Shown: positions 10,971 to 22,582 of the stretch, piece after piece
Layout of the letters: each line of letters begins with the position of its first letter
Numbering within the stretch: position 1 is the first letter of the stretch
NCBI GenBank assembly: GCA_018340375.1
Contig: JAFFJZ010000026.1
Span: 1,302,001-1,366,000, forward strand
Direction: 5' to 3'
From: Gonatopus flavifemur
Lineage: Eukaryota > Arthropoda > Insecta > Hymenoptera > Dryinidae
Length of the DNA stretch: 64,000 bases
Made by a program: the position numbers and the translations under genes
The notes under the pieces: generated by a model
Told to the model about the DNA's origin: nothing
The model's database searches: none
Seen by the model: the letters and a program-made list of their open reading frames with translations, nothing else

Positions 10971-12916
10971 CCAACCTGTATTTATTGACAATTACCATAT
11001 TTATTCATAATTGATGAATATTTTTGAACAGACGCCAAATAAATATATTCATTTAATATAAGTAAGCTCTCCTCTCAGTGTACAGAAGATTTTGAACAAG
11101 CAATGATGTGTATCAACTGAGTCAAATGGTTATATCAATGAATCGTGATGTTAGTTCAACTTCATTATATATATATATAATCTTCCTTCAAATCACATTA
11201 TTCTCCAATTGATTAATTCTCCAATATTGGCCCGAATAATATGAAAATATTTCAAAATTTATATTGTACTCAGAGAATTTCATAGTAGTTTTGAATTCAA
11301 TTGTTTAATTTTTCAACCAACTGAAAATCAATTCCATACAAAAATATGATTTGTTAATAGTTAACGAATGTTAAAGTTATCTAAAGAGCATCGCACAAAT
11401 ATGCGGCTTGGTGATAATCATTTCATATTTATTTCGCCATAAGCAGATACAGGGTTCGTTGACTGTAACTCATCTTGTCAACTATAAATCAATCTTTTTC
11501 TCAGTGTAAGGAATTTTGTAGCTTTCGAAATTATGATTTGACATATTTTTGTATCCCCTATGTTGTTGGTTTTCACTGTGAAATCCCAAAAATAATCATC
11601 TGTGACAACAAATTTCGCACAAACCCTTGACATTGTACTCTGCAAAATATATACCATCATATGGAATCAGTAATGACCCATTTGAATAAGATTGTCTTGT
11701 ATTAGACGATTCAAAGCTTGAGATTTGCAATGTTTTCCAATTCCTATTCAATGATTGGGAATGTGAAAAGTGTATCCCTAATAGTAATTGATAACGTTCA
11801 ATTCCCACAATATAATAGACTCATAAACTAATCTGTAACATATGCAAGCACCTAAATTATATCAGTCATATACAAACAACATCGTATCGATTCAAAACTG
11901 ATTGTGATTGAAATCACCCATTCCATTCAATTGTTTTGAATGAAATGTTTTTTTCAAGGTATGTTACAAAATTTTGAATATTATGAGAATACAGGAAAAG
12001 CTTTTGAAATCAACATCTAAGTAGCAATTAAATATCATATCTTTATCTGAAAATGAAGGAATGGAATGAATGATCCAGATTCCAACAAGAGTTGGAATAA
12101 TTTTGGGAATCACAACGATTCTAATAATTTTCACACCTTTCTAGAGCGTGTTTAGAACTTATATGACAATTAATAAGAACAAAAAAATGCACATTTTCTC
12201 TTATTTTCTAATCATCAGGGAAAAGTGTGAATTCCATCAGGGAAATCAGGGAAAAATCAGGGAATTTTGAAAAGGCATTCCAACGGGAACCCTGAATTAG
12301 GATCATAGAAAAAATACCATAATCAGGCATCCAACAAACAGTGCGTTATAAACAATAACGTATGAAACGACGATGGTAACAAATCTCCTAAAAAGCGTAT
12401 TCCAGAACAAGTATAACTTCCAAAGCACGTGGGAAGGATGTGTATTGAATTCCTCCCAATTAAATACAGTCCCTTGCGCAGTCAATTTTATTGGATTTTT
12501 TTGTCCTTTTATCCACTGTTCCAAGCATTTTTCTGTTGCTTAGTGAAAAAAATCGAAATCCTTCGACAGTTGTTAGTTGAGTTAATTAAGGATTTTTTTT
12601 AGAATACTGCAACTAGAATATATTATAAATAAATGTTTGATTTTTCAAATAAGTGAATTGTATTGTTATTTTCATGGAATCAATCTTAATGCGACCTCCG
12701 TTCCTATATATAATGAAATCCAATTCAAAATGAATGAAAAAAAAATTAACCTGGATGTTGTCATTTTGCTCCCTGAAGAAGTATAAGCTTTTTGTAAGAA
12801 GAATTATATAGGGGAGAGTAGGCTAACTCGGACCGTGTTCTAAACCAGGTATCCTTATGGTTTTTGAGGCTCAACTCCCCTGATATATCAGTCCAGATAT
12901 GTATAAACTTATTGAC

Positions 12917-13312
12917 AAATGATACGCTGAGAGCAAAAGTGACACCCAAATTGTTGTCAAGCAAAATCAGGACAGAGAATTTTGAGAGCAAGAATGGGAC
13001 GTTAAAAGTTCCGGGCAAAAGCGATACACCTAAAATTCGGAACCAAAAGTATCCACAGAAATCTCCGAGCAAAAATTAAACACCGAAAAGTTCGAGCGAA
13101 AACGAACCAGTGCACAACACACATTCAGTACCTATGCGCTGGTTCGTTTTCAATTTTCGCTCGGAAATTTATGAGGTTGCTTTTTGTTCCGAATGTTAGA
13201 TGTAACGCTTTTGTCTGGAACTTTCAACGTTCCATTCTTGCTCTCAAAATTCTCTGTCCTGATTTTGCTTGACAACAATTTGGGTGTCACTTTTGCTTTC
13301 AGCGTATCAAAT
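12917..13312. repeat. Foldback (palindromic) element
   Basis: About 190-bp arms are inverted around position 13110. The arms contain matching segments such as GATACGCTGAGAGCAAAAGT, GACAGAGAATTTTGAGAGCA and CGAGCGAAAACGAACCAG with their complements on the right. There is no coding content. The sequence to the left (GGGGAGAGTAGGCTAACTCG near 12812) may belong to the same element. Confidence 0.8.
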
Positions 13313-13422
13313 AATCAGTACCTAATGATGCCTCCAGTGGTACACGGGACAAACTGATTGAGTTGGAAGTCTTCGGTAAACATAAGAGAGTCCGATTTAG
13401 AACTCTGTCCGAGTAAGGCCAC

Positions 13423-13684
13423 TCCCTATTGAAAATGTCCTGACAGATCCTGACAGATTCCGGTCAAAATTCTGTCCGGTTCCGTCGGAAATCATCATGC
13501 CTGGGACAACAACCGACCAAATCCTACACAGGCTGGAATCAGCTGGAATGCCAGACAAAGTCAAACGAAACCTGACGGATTCCGGTCAAAATTCTGTCTG
13601 GTTCTGTCGGAAATCATCATGCCTGGGACAAAAACCTAACAAATCCTGACGGAAAATTATTTGTCGGACATTTGGAATAGGGAT
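13423..13684. repeat. MITE with internal 60-bp direct repeat
   Basis: The ends TCCCTATTGAAAATGTCC and GGACATTTGGAATAGGGAT are inverted copies. Inside, a 60-bp block (13450..13509) recurs at 13572..13631, 122 bp away, with only a few differences. Confidence 0.65.
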
Positions 13685-13788
13685 CTCTTCTGTATTCACA
13701 AATACAGTTCTTATGTGATATGTCATAGTGGAGAATGATTAATCGATGATTGTTGATGAGCATATGCATGATTTGTTTCGTTTATTAG

Positions 13789-16700
13789 GATGTCATGGAA
13801 ACAGCGGAATCCGATTCCGAAGATTCGATGTATTCGCTTGAAACAGAGGCGTCGGCGTAAAAGGACGAGAAAAAAATGCCATTAAAAATAAAAACGGAAA
13901 AGCGAGAAATAAGAGTAGAGCAGGAAGAAATGGAAAAAATAGAAGAAGAGAATGAGAAAAAAGAAGAGGAGCAGCATGATGAACAAATGGAGCATGGAGA
14001 ACAAATATTGGAATGGACATCCACCCTCCGACAAATAATGATAAAAATACTATAGAAACATTGCAAGAGATTGAGGAAAAACGGGAGGCAATGTCCCTTC
14101 CCGTTTTACGAGAAAAACACGAGGAAGAGATACAGGGGAACACGGATGGCGAGGCAGAAGTAAGCAAAAAGAAGGAGAAAAAGGAGAAAGGGAATCTTGT
14201 TGAGCGTCACAGCGCACTCAACGTGAGCAATTTGTTCCATAACAAGTATGAATCTTTTAATTGACATTGTTCCCGCAAAGAACCCTTTCATACCGATGTA
14301 TGTCCAGGGTGGCGACAATTCTGGAAAAACTTGAAAACCTGAAAATCTCAGGGAATTTTCACATTCTGGAAAAGACCAGGGATTTCTCATGTTTTTTCAA
14401 ATCCAAAGTGTAATTTTTTAAAATTCATGTTCTGAGGATTTTTTGAAACATATTTTCAAATGAGAATTGAATGTGTTGATTTGCAATATGATACACACGT
14501 GCTTTTTCTTTATCATCACTGGTGAGCATGTAATTTTTATACCTCTGAATTATAGAATTTGTTTGGTTTTTGAGGAGGAAGTTGTATAGTGCCGGTTGGT
14601 ACTAAATACACAGCTTTGTATTGCCCTCTCCTCTCTGATATACATATATTTTTTTAAACCGTCTTTCAAACCACTCAGTGATAATCTTAAACAATGGGAT
14701 AGGATCAAAAAACATCTACATTTACTTCAGGCTAAAATTTGAATAAGAGCGCGTTAATATGAAGGCCTGTGTGCCATCTGGGGAGACAGGGTGTCCACAT
14801 TCTGGAAAATCAGGGAAAAGTCAGGGAAGTGAGAATTGGTCATGGAAAATCGGGGAATTCACAAAAAATTCTGTAAAGTCAGGGAAATATTCAAAACCCG
14901 GAGAAGATAGAATTTCATTCAAGCAGTTTTTTTTCAATGGAATTGGGTTTTTCGAAAAAATGAAGCTCATTTATCAATGCTAGTTCCGATGAATTCTATT
15001 CCTGATTATTTGATAATGGTTAATGAATTAATTGTTCGATTCTGATTATTCGGCATCTCGATTTATCAACCGACTGATCAGTTGATCCGATGATTCTTCT
15101 GCTCCTGATCCATCAATCAAAGTGATTGATCGTGATGATTCTCTAGCGCTTCTGGAATGATCAATTTTTCTTGGGTTCGCTTTTATTTCTTTAGTAAGCT
15201 AAAACCTTGGTCAAAAAATTGTAATTTTATGGTTTTTACTGTAAAATGATTCTACTCGCCTTACATTTTATTTCAAGGCCCTTTCTGATGACTACTAGCT
15301 TCATACTGAAGAATAATTGTTTCCTTTGTATAACTGCACTATTAAAAGTGGTCCAAAAAACGTAGTCTATTTTTGAATTATCTTGATATTTTCAAGATAG
15401 AAACTCACAAATGATTATGAAATAATTAAAAAATCATCAAATTCTAATTGGTTTGATTCTGATCAACTGTTATTCAAAAAAATGTTTCAAACGACCATCA
15501 AGTTGCCAAAACAAACAGATGTACTGAAATGATGTATTTGGAATGTGATCAACGAAGAACGGAAATTTTTTATAGGTTTTCGGTTCATCAAGATCCGCTA
15601 AGGTAGGACGATGCCAATTATTTGACATCGAACAATCGATGAATCAGACTTGAAAAATTGATAAATTATTTGAAAAAATGAAAAATCAGAATCGAAACAT
15701 TTATCGATTATATCTTTTGGACTTAGGAGATTTTTCAACGAATAAAATTGCAAATTCAGGGTTGAATCCTAGACATCTCGGTCAAAATCTCCCGAACTGA
15801 ATTCATGGAATGGTCTGCAATTTTCAGGAAATAATTTTTACACTCCTATCTATTACGCGCAGCATCTAAATTTTGGATTTCAAACAATATTTCTGAACCC
15901 AAATTTTGGAGGATATTTATTCAGTCGGTATCTGCTTCAATAGTATGGTTACGCATTTTCTCAGAGAAAGGGATTATTACGTGTTTCATTAATACCATAA
16001 ACTTGAACCAAATGCGTAAATCCGCGCTGTCAAAGTATAAATTCGTGTACCTGAGATGAAAATTGCGAATTGAACCACGTTTTCTTGTAGAGCCACTTAT
16101 CGCTTATGTCTTTTAGATGGAATGACCAAGTAGACCAGTCGTAACGTCGCTAAACTAACAATCCCACGATTCCACTCCAATGTTAACCCATCAAATCTTG
16201 AAATTCTTTTTTTTCGTTGCATTTTTGAACGGTTGTAGTTTCTGAAAAGAAAATTAATGCTTTTTTCAAGAACAATGATTTATGGCGTAAAATTGACTGA
16301 TCTTTTAGAATCAGATATCGATTTTTCTGAAAAATGCCCTTGTGACAATTCAGGGTTTTTTTCCTAAAAATTGCGTGTTCAAACTATGGGTTTTCTTCAT
16401 GTCATGTTTTCACATTGAAATCATTTCAGAATTCTTGTTATACCTGAACAACCACATCAATCTACCTCGAACTTGGATTTTTATCTTTGACAATTCTATA
16501 ATTTTACGTGGAAGGAATCAAAATAGCGACTTAAACGCGGAAAAAAATTTTCTACACGTCAAGGATTTTTCATTTTGACACGATTTAAAAACGAGTCCGG
16601 TTTGAAAACTCCATTTGAAAACGGAAGAAAATTTTCTTCAGTCTGCATATCGAGAATTTACTTGAATAACCCCGGATCAAGAAATTTGAACAGTTTTTAT

Positions 16701-19643
16701 CCTCATGTTTGATTTTGTCCTACATTATCAAAATTGCGGGCAAGATCAGGGCTTTCTCAAGACTTTCATGTGAATTTATGTACCTGGAGTTCGAACCGTT
16801 TATTGAAACAAATTGGTGATCGAATAACGAAATACTCAGCTGTTGAAAACCCGAAATCTTACAATCCATTCTTTAAACGATATTTTCAGTCCGAAGGAAT
16901 TGATTCCAGGAGATAAAAATCGATGGTTCTTCAGATTTTAAGAGTTTGAATTTTCGTTTCATTTTTATAAGCGGCTCAAATTTCAAGAACATTTGAATGT
17001 TTCCTAAAATAACAGTGATTGAAGTCAAATCCAGACCAAAACTTTGAATAAATCCTGTGTTTATTCGCAATTTTAATGAATCAGAACAAAATATAATGGG
17101 CATACAAGAATTGTTCGAAATTTTCAATCCGGGACGTGATTTTCTATGATATATGCGCTTTAATATTGATGTCCAAGTGCTTGTTTTTATATTGAATATG
17201 ATGATATTCTTCAGGAGCATATTCATTTCATGAAATTTGAGTTTCCTACACTGAAAAAAAATTTATCAGCGTCCAATCAACTATTTATTTGTCCTCTATC
17301 AAATAAATATCTATTTGAACAAATGAAATATATAATTTAATTCACAACTTGTTGATTTATCTCAAATCGAATGATTTGATTGAAATGAATATTTCATTGG
17401 GACGACTAAATATTTATTGGGTAGAGGACAAATAAATATTTATTTGACTTTTTTCTCAGTATATGAATTCGATCTAACCATATGAAAGGTAATATATTCT
17501 AATGATTGCCATTTCATCATTCTCCAAATTACTTCCGCATTTCACACTGCATGTTTCCTTCTTGATCACATGGTTGGAGAAAGAACAAAATGAGACAAAC
17601 AAGGAAGGTTGAAGAATACAAGCATTATAAGCCGAATACTTTGGCCAGGGAATTTCCATCTCACAAGTCTGTGGACACCCTGGGAGAGTTCAAGGGGTGT
17701 AGTATATGGTTCATTCCACGTCAGATTTTCAATGAATTCCTGAAAATTTTTGAAATGATTATTTTTGAATTCTTTGTTGAAAGATATGAGATATTTATCC
17801 CTTCTTTTTTTCCATTATTGTGACTTGTGGGTTTACACTCATGTCAAAGTTTTGGATTTTCTTGATAATCAAAAAACTGCGATGAGGAATTACAAGTTTT
17901 GACCTTGGAAATCTGGAATCTTCGAGGAATTTCTCGAAAGTTACTGTCGCCACCCTGAAATCTAATAACTACAGAGTTTATATGTTCAATTCTTGTATTC
18001 ATTTTTCAAAATTTCTATTAGGCGCCATCATCTTCTGGAGGTCAGGGCCGAGAAGAACACCCATCTCAAGCAACATCCGAATTAAATAGCTTTGTTGAAA
18101 CCGTATATTACTGATTCATTTAGATTTTTATATTATCGTTATTGTTTTTTTTCATTTTCGCTCGCATCAGACTGATGAGGACGTAGATATCGGAGAGGTT
18201 TCACCCAACAATTCCGAATTAGATCTCAATGTCTCTGGGGCTTTCCTTTCCAACGTGCTAAAAGAATTTCGGAGAAATCTGTTAGAAGATTTGAAAAAGT
18301 TAAGACAAGTAGAAATTATTGAAGAAGCTCCCAGCGAGAATCTTTTTCTGCCACCGGATGAAAACGGCCGAGTAAATTTGAACATCTATTAATAAGTTTT
18401 ACGCCGTCCATAAACTACGTAGCCACATTTTTGCGATTTTTCTACCCCTCCCTCCCCCCATGTGGTTCACTGTGGCTTTTCACAAATATTTCTCCTCCCT
18501 CCCTCCCACGTAGGAACGTAGTTTTTTTCACGTTCAACTAAATTCATTTCAGTTATATGAATTCTCACTCAAATATGAACTTGACACAATTTTATTTGAT
18601 TGAAATGAACACGGAGCAAAAGGAATTCGCTGTGACAAGAAAATAAGATTTGGCTGGATCCCTTTTGCTGGAGGAGCGAATGTTTTGCTCTGGCAGCGAA
18701 CTACTTGCTATCCCAGCAATCTTGTTAGCTGCCTCAGCAAATTTTTTCTCTCCGTGGAATATTTATCCTATTGAAATAAAATTTCATACATATCAAATAA
18801 AATCCACTTGAATCGAGTGAAATATCATTCCACCTTATTTAATCTCATCTGATCCGATGAAATATCCACTCGATTCATATTTGAATTAATCATTTTTTTA
18901 GGTGTTTACGTTAGGTTATTTTCAAAATACAAGATGAATAAAAAACTACGTAGCTTGGGATCAATCCCCCCCTCCTCCCATGTAGTCCCGCGGAGCATTT
19001 CATCTTACCCCTCCCTCCCCCTTCATCGGCCACGTAGTTTATGGGTGACCCCTTTCTTCTTTATGAATTCCATATGACTCAGTCTTTCCTATCCAGGTTG
19101 AAGTACAGCCTGGTGTTGATATGGACTATGTTATGCTTGTAAAGGCAATTAACGCAAAAAGTATGAGGAAGCGGATCAATTATATTGTTAAAGGGTATTG
19201 GCCTCCGGAAATCAGGAAAACTCTGACAACCAGAAAATCAAAACGGAATCCCGAATTGATTGAGATTCAATCTAAAGAATATAGAATAATATACGGTGAG
19301 TGGAAAAATAATGAAAAAAAGATTTCACTCTGTGGAGGTCAAATGATGTAATTAAGGGATATGAACGCCGTAAACTTGGGAATTTTCGATGTTTTTGGTG
19401 TAATGGATAAAACAATCGGCTGGATGGATGGATGTGAAATTTTGTACATCTTTTTATTGAACTCGAAAGTGCATGAGAAAAATTGTTATTATTTATTTAT
19501 TTATTATCTATTTATTCTTTTTTTCTTTACAAGATGGCAACACATACTAGTATGTCAAAAATTGCGCCTTTTTGAGATTCCCCCTTCCAGCAAAACGGAA
19601 CGTATTAGAAGAAAAACGAGAGAGACTCTGGAAATATTTGTAA
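13789..19643 (+). CDS. Candidate cellular gene, five exons, family not recognised
   Basis: I propose exons at 13789..14159, 18022..18102, 18171..18371, 19097..19295 and 19591..19643. Each internal boundary has AG before and GT after (GTAAGC, GTATAT, GTAAAT, GTGAGT), and the phases agree (0, 0, 0, then 1). Exon 1 is rich in Glu/Lys and probably coiled. Exon 3 encodes an acidic then helical stretch (NVLKEFRRNLLEDLKKLRQ). Exon 4 encodes a basic stretch (RINYIVKGYWPPEIRKTL, then TTRKSKRNPEL). Exon 5 ends with ERLWKYL and TAA. I recognise no family, and upstream exons are not found. Exon 1 has an in-frame TAA at 13858..13860 and a frameshift near 14030, so it may be a pseudogene or my exon 1 is wrong. 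Intron 1 (3.9 kb) is filled by nested transposons and intron 3 by a MITE. Splice sites are inferred by eye. Confidence 0.45.
16785..16985. repeat. MITE family A (GAAACGAAACGAAAATTCAA), diverged copy
   Basis: About 200 bp with inverted ends related to TTTGAATCGTTTAT. The internal stretches TTTATTGAAAC, GATCGAATAACGAAAT and GAATTTTCGTTTCATTT match the copies at 25395, 50720 and 60031. Confidence 0.6.
17249..17461. repeat. TA-flanked MITE with CACTGAAAAAAA ends
   Basis: The left end CACTGAAAAAAAATTTATC has TA before it; the right end TTTTTTCTCAGTA has TA after it. Internal inverted stretches of CAAATAAATATTTATTTG type support a foldback structure of 213 bp. Confidence 0.75.
18405..19048. repeat. 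MITE with CCATAAACTACGTAGCC ends
   Basis: The left tip GTCCATAAACTACGTAGCC and right tip GGCCACGTAGTTTATGG are inverted. C/T-rich tracts (CCCCTCCCTCCC) lie inside both ends. A second MITE (18610..18756) is nested in it. It lies wholly within intron 3 of the candidate gene. Confidence 0.65.
18610..18756. repeat. Short copy of the CACGGAGAAAAA / GCTGxxxCAGCAAA MITE
   Basis: It begins CACGGAGCAAAAGGAATTCGCTGTGAC and ends TTTTTTCTCTCCGTG, matching the ends of the copies at 51395 and 56234. Part of the interior is missing, and the TA flanks are not preserved. Confidence 0.7.
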
Positions 19644-19649
19644 ATGGCT

Positions 19650-20530
19650 ATGGTTTGACGTACGGGGGTGTTGAGAATATATTGATTTGAAAAGAAAATA
19701 GCAACCATTTGAAGGAATAAGTTCTAATTTTCATCAAATTTTCTACAGAAAATTGTTGATCAACAAAAGTAAAGGGTAGAAAAAACGGCTACGTAATGCT
19801 ATACAGACATGTTTCCTCTACAAAATGCATTTTGGGTCAAGTCGATCGGATGAAGAATATTTGGGTTATGCTGTTAACCAGGTCAACAAAAGTGATTCCG
19901 GATAAATGCCGTTTAAACCTCAAGAGAACAAGAGTCGAATAAATGAATTTCAGCTTGATTCCAGATGAATTCACATTCAACGAACGTTCAATAAACTCCC
20001 CAATGTTCATAGCTTCATTTCAAGTCTAATGAACGTCTGTTGAGTGTTTCGGTTCTCTTGGGAGAGTTTCAGAAGAGGTGATCGGATGCATGTAACCGAA
20101 TGAATTAGGCTACCAAAAATAAAGTACTCGGTGCTCGAATTTTCACTTATAAGTTGAGATACATGTTCTTTGGGATGGGCAGCATTGATTCATAAAAGCA
20201 CAATTCTTCGATTTTTTGGAAATTTTACAGTGTTCATACCCCTTAGTATGAAAAATATCACACACCAAAGACAAAAGTATTCGATGCATGACTTTACTGA
20301 GCATTGAACTTGAACCTTACAATTTACAGGGTTGGCGACAAAAATGCAGCGATCCAAAAAGCTAAAGTTCAAAAACAAGGAAAACCTTTTTTTTCAACAT
20401 AAAGGAATGGGTACGTTGTGCAATGAAAGCAGATCGGTATAGAAATAAGGTATGATAGTTACAGATGATTCAATATTCAATACTGCTCTTTCATACTAAT
20501 TAACGGTTTGAATATTTATTTCCAGTGAGG
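19650..20530. other. Spacer without visible gene
   Basis: AT-rich sequence between the last exon of the candidate gene and the 444-bp satellite. I see no transposon ends, RNA gene or coding exon here. Confidence 0.45.
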
Positions 20531-20536
20531 TAGCGA

Positions 20537-22197
20537 GATACAGAAGTCCATTATTTTCTCATGGCCGTCGTAAGTGGGCGAGAAAATAGTGAAATGGACA
20601 TGCTCTTCCACACCAATACGTGTTATTATATAAGATTATTTTACCAATATGCTATATCTCGTTCTTTGGATATGTTGAGAATATTTCCATGTTTTTATCT
20701 TTTCATACATGCAATTGCATTCATTGAACATAATGTACAGTGGGTTCAATCCGTTTCCTTCTTTCCGATAGATATTTGTGGACAATTTATTGTTAGTCAA
20801 TGAGGAACATTCTCGAGTGGATAAATACATGAGGAATAATGTTTTGAACATGGAGAACTGATCATAGATGTTTCCAATCAATTGACCATAAATTGCCAAC
20901 AAAGATTTGTCGGAAAGGAAGGAACGGATTAATTGCGCCGATTGTATATACATTCATTTGAAACTTATTATATGCTTATGGATACAGAAATCCATTATTT
21001 TTTCACGCCCTCCATGAGTGGGCGAGCAAACAGTGATATGAACAGGCTCCTACATATCGATACACGTTATTATATAAGATTATTTCACCAATATGCTATA
21101 TGTCGTTCTTTGGATATGTTGAGAATATTTTCATGTTTTTATCTTTTCATACATGCAATTGCATTCATTGAACATAATGTACAGTAGGTTCAAACCGTTT
21201 CCTTTTTTCCGATAGATGTTTGTGGACGATTTATTGTTAGTCAATGAGGAACATTCTCGAGTGGATAAATACATGAGGAATAATGTTTTGAACATGGAGA
21301 ACTGATCATAGATGTTTCCAATTAATTAACCATAAATTGCCAACAAAGATTTGTCGGAAAGGAAGGAGCGGATTAATTGCGCCGACAGTATATACATTCA
21401 TTTGAAACTTATTATATGCTTATGGATACAGAAATCCATTATTTTTTCACGCCCTCCATGAGTGGGCGAGCAAACAGTGATATGAACAGGCTCCTACATA
21501 TCGATACACGTTATTATATAAGATTATTTCACCAATATGCTATATGTCGTTCTTTGGATATGTTGAGAATATTTTCATGTTTTTATCTTTTCATACATGC
21601 AATTGCATTCATTGAACATAATGTACAGTAGGTTCAAACCGTTTCCTTCTTTCCGATAGATGTTTGGGGACAATTTATTGTTAGTCAATGAGGAACATTC
21701 TCGAATGGATAAATATATGAGGTATAATGTTTTGAACATGGAGAACTGATCATAGATGTTTCCAATTACTTAACCATGAATTGCCAACAAAGATCTATCA
21801 GGAAGGAAGGAACGGATTAATTGCGCCGACTGTATATACATTCATTTGAAACTCATGATATGGTCATGGATACAGGAATCCAATATTTTTTCACGGCCTC
21901 CATGAGTGGGCGAGCGAAAAGTGATATGGACAGGCTCCTACATATCGATACACGTTATTATATAAGATTATTTTATCAATATGATATCTCTTGTTCTTTG
22001 GAAATTTTGAAAATATTTTCATGCCTTACCTTTTCATACGTGCAATTGCATTCATTAGTCATAATGTACGGTGGTTTTAATTAATCTGTCTCCTCCTTTC
22101 CGATAGATGTTTGTTGCTAATTCATTGTTAGTCAACGAGGAACATTTTCGAATGGATAAATGTATAAGGAATAATGTTTTGAACATAGAAAACTGAT
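20537..22197. repeat. 444-bp satellite array, left segment
   Basis: Units repeat every 444 bp; the GATACAGRAATCCA anchor occurs at about 20537, 20981, 21425 and 21869. Units 2 and 3 are nearly identical, units 1 and 4 more diverged. The fourth unit is cut at CTGAT (22193..22197) by the BEL element and resumes at 34747. Each unit contains an open frame of about 84 codons, which is not good evidence for a protein because the copies are so young. Confidence 0.92.
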
Positions 22198-22559
22198 TGT
22201 TTAAGACGATGCATTTTACAATACTTATTGAACGATATCAATTGCCCCTGCCTACATTCTTCACGCTACGCGCCAAGGGCCTTCTCTCTGATAGTAGAGA
22301 GCATTGAGGGTCGTAGGGTCTACGTGATATTCATCGCGTAGACACCTTGCGAATTAATTGTACGTATGTGTGTGTCTATATCATTGTACAGCGAAATTTG
22401 ACCCGTAGCATTCAATCAATCAACACCTGTATAGGTCGTAACAAAACCAAGTTGTTAAATTTAAAGAAAATATATTCTATAGTGGTTACATTTAATTCTC
22501 ACTTACGGAATAATTATTTAAAGTACCTCCTCAAATGAACTGATCCTTTCAAGTAAACA
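22198..22559 (+). repeat. 5' LTR of the BEL/Pao element
   Basis: 362 bp, starting TGTTTAAGACGATGC and ending AAGTAAACA. It contains an internal GC-richer stretch (GCGCCAAGGGCCTTC) and lacks the 5-bp insertion seen in the 3' LTR after GTCGTAAC. Confidence 0.96.
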
Positions 22560-22562
22560 TTT

Positions 22563-22582
22563 TTGGTAGCAGAGCGTGGTTG
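22563..22582 (+). promoter_or_regulatory. Primer-binding site of the BEL/Pao element
   Basis: TGGTAGCAGAGCGTGG begins a few bases after the 5' LTR. The first 12 bases are what I would expect for the complement of an initiator-Met tRNA 3' end, from memory. That identity is an inference. Confidence 0.6.

Larger units (their letters stand above)
8904..11506. repeat. TA-flanked MITE arms split by later insertions
   Basis: The left end CACTGAGAAAAGG (8904, TA before) and right end ending TTTTTCTCAGTG (11506, TA after) share about 100 bp of inverted similarity, including the TTTATAGT and GCTTATG-GGAAATAAAT stretches. Both contain versions of the palindrome around GTTAATAGTTAAC. Between them lie the mariner and LINE plus another MITE right end at 11080. 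A second left end of the same type lies at 7837 (AA, not TA, before it). Confidence 0.55.
7510..12294. mobile_element. Non-autonomous CAGGGTTCCC-terminated DNA element
   Basis: The left end reads CAGGGTTCCCACCG; the right end ends CGGGAACCCTG, giving a 10-bp terminal inverted repeat. Just inside both ends are clusters of the motif TCAGGGAAA, on the same strand at both sides (about 7526-7605 and 12215-12262). The subterminal repeats are therefore direct while the tips are inverted. Flanks ATTTA (left) and AATTA (right) are only a near-match for a 5-bp target duplication. No transposase frame belongs to it. The interior carries a mariner with a LINE in its end, and MITE arms. The shared tip and motif link it to the two elements at 14305..17957. 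Confidence 0.6.
14787..17682. mobile_element. CAGGGTGTCCAC-terminated element (inner, nested)
   Basis: A 12-bp inverted repeat CAGGGTGTCCAC/GTGGACACCCTG bounds 2896 bp, with a perfect 5-bp target duplication GGAGA (14782..14786 and 17683..17687). TCAGGGAAA-like motifs follow the left end, and CCAGGGAA lies before the right end on the same strand. No transposase frame is visible, so it is non-autonomous. MITEs at 16785..16985 and 17249..17461 lie within it. The 5-bp duplication argues against classical 8-bp hAT and 4-bp TTAA families; I leave the superfamily open. Confidence 0.78.
14305..17957. mobile_element. CAGGGTGGCGACA-terminated element (outer, nested)
   Basis: A 13-bp inverted repeat, CAGGGTGGCGACA at 14305 and its complement ending at 17957, bounds this 3.65-kb unit. 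Near its left end are motifs such as TTCTGGAAAA and TCAGGGAATT. No target duplication is obvious (ATGTC left, AAATC right). It has no transposase of its own and contains a second, similar element at 14787..17682. The whole lies in intron 1 of the candidate gene. Confidence 0.65.

Noticed and set aside
20933..22084. Repeated 84-87-codon frames in the 444-bp units as a gene family
   Set aside because: The units are nearly identical at DNA level, so the frame is carried passively. There is no start context, homology or codon signal.
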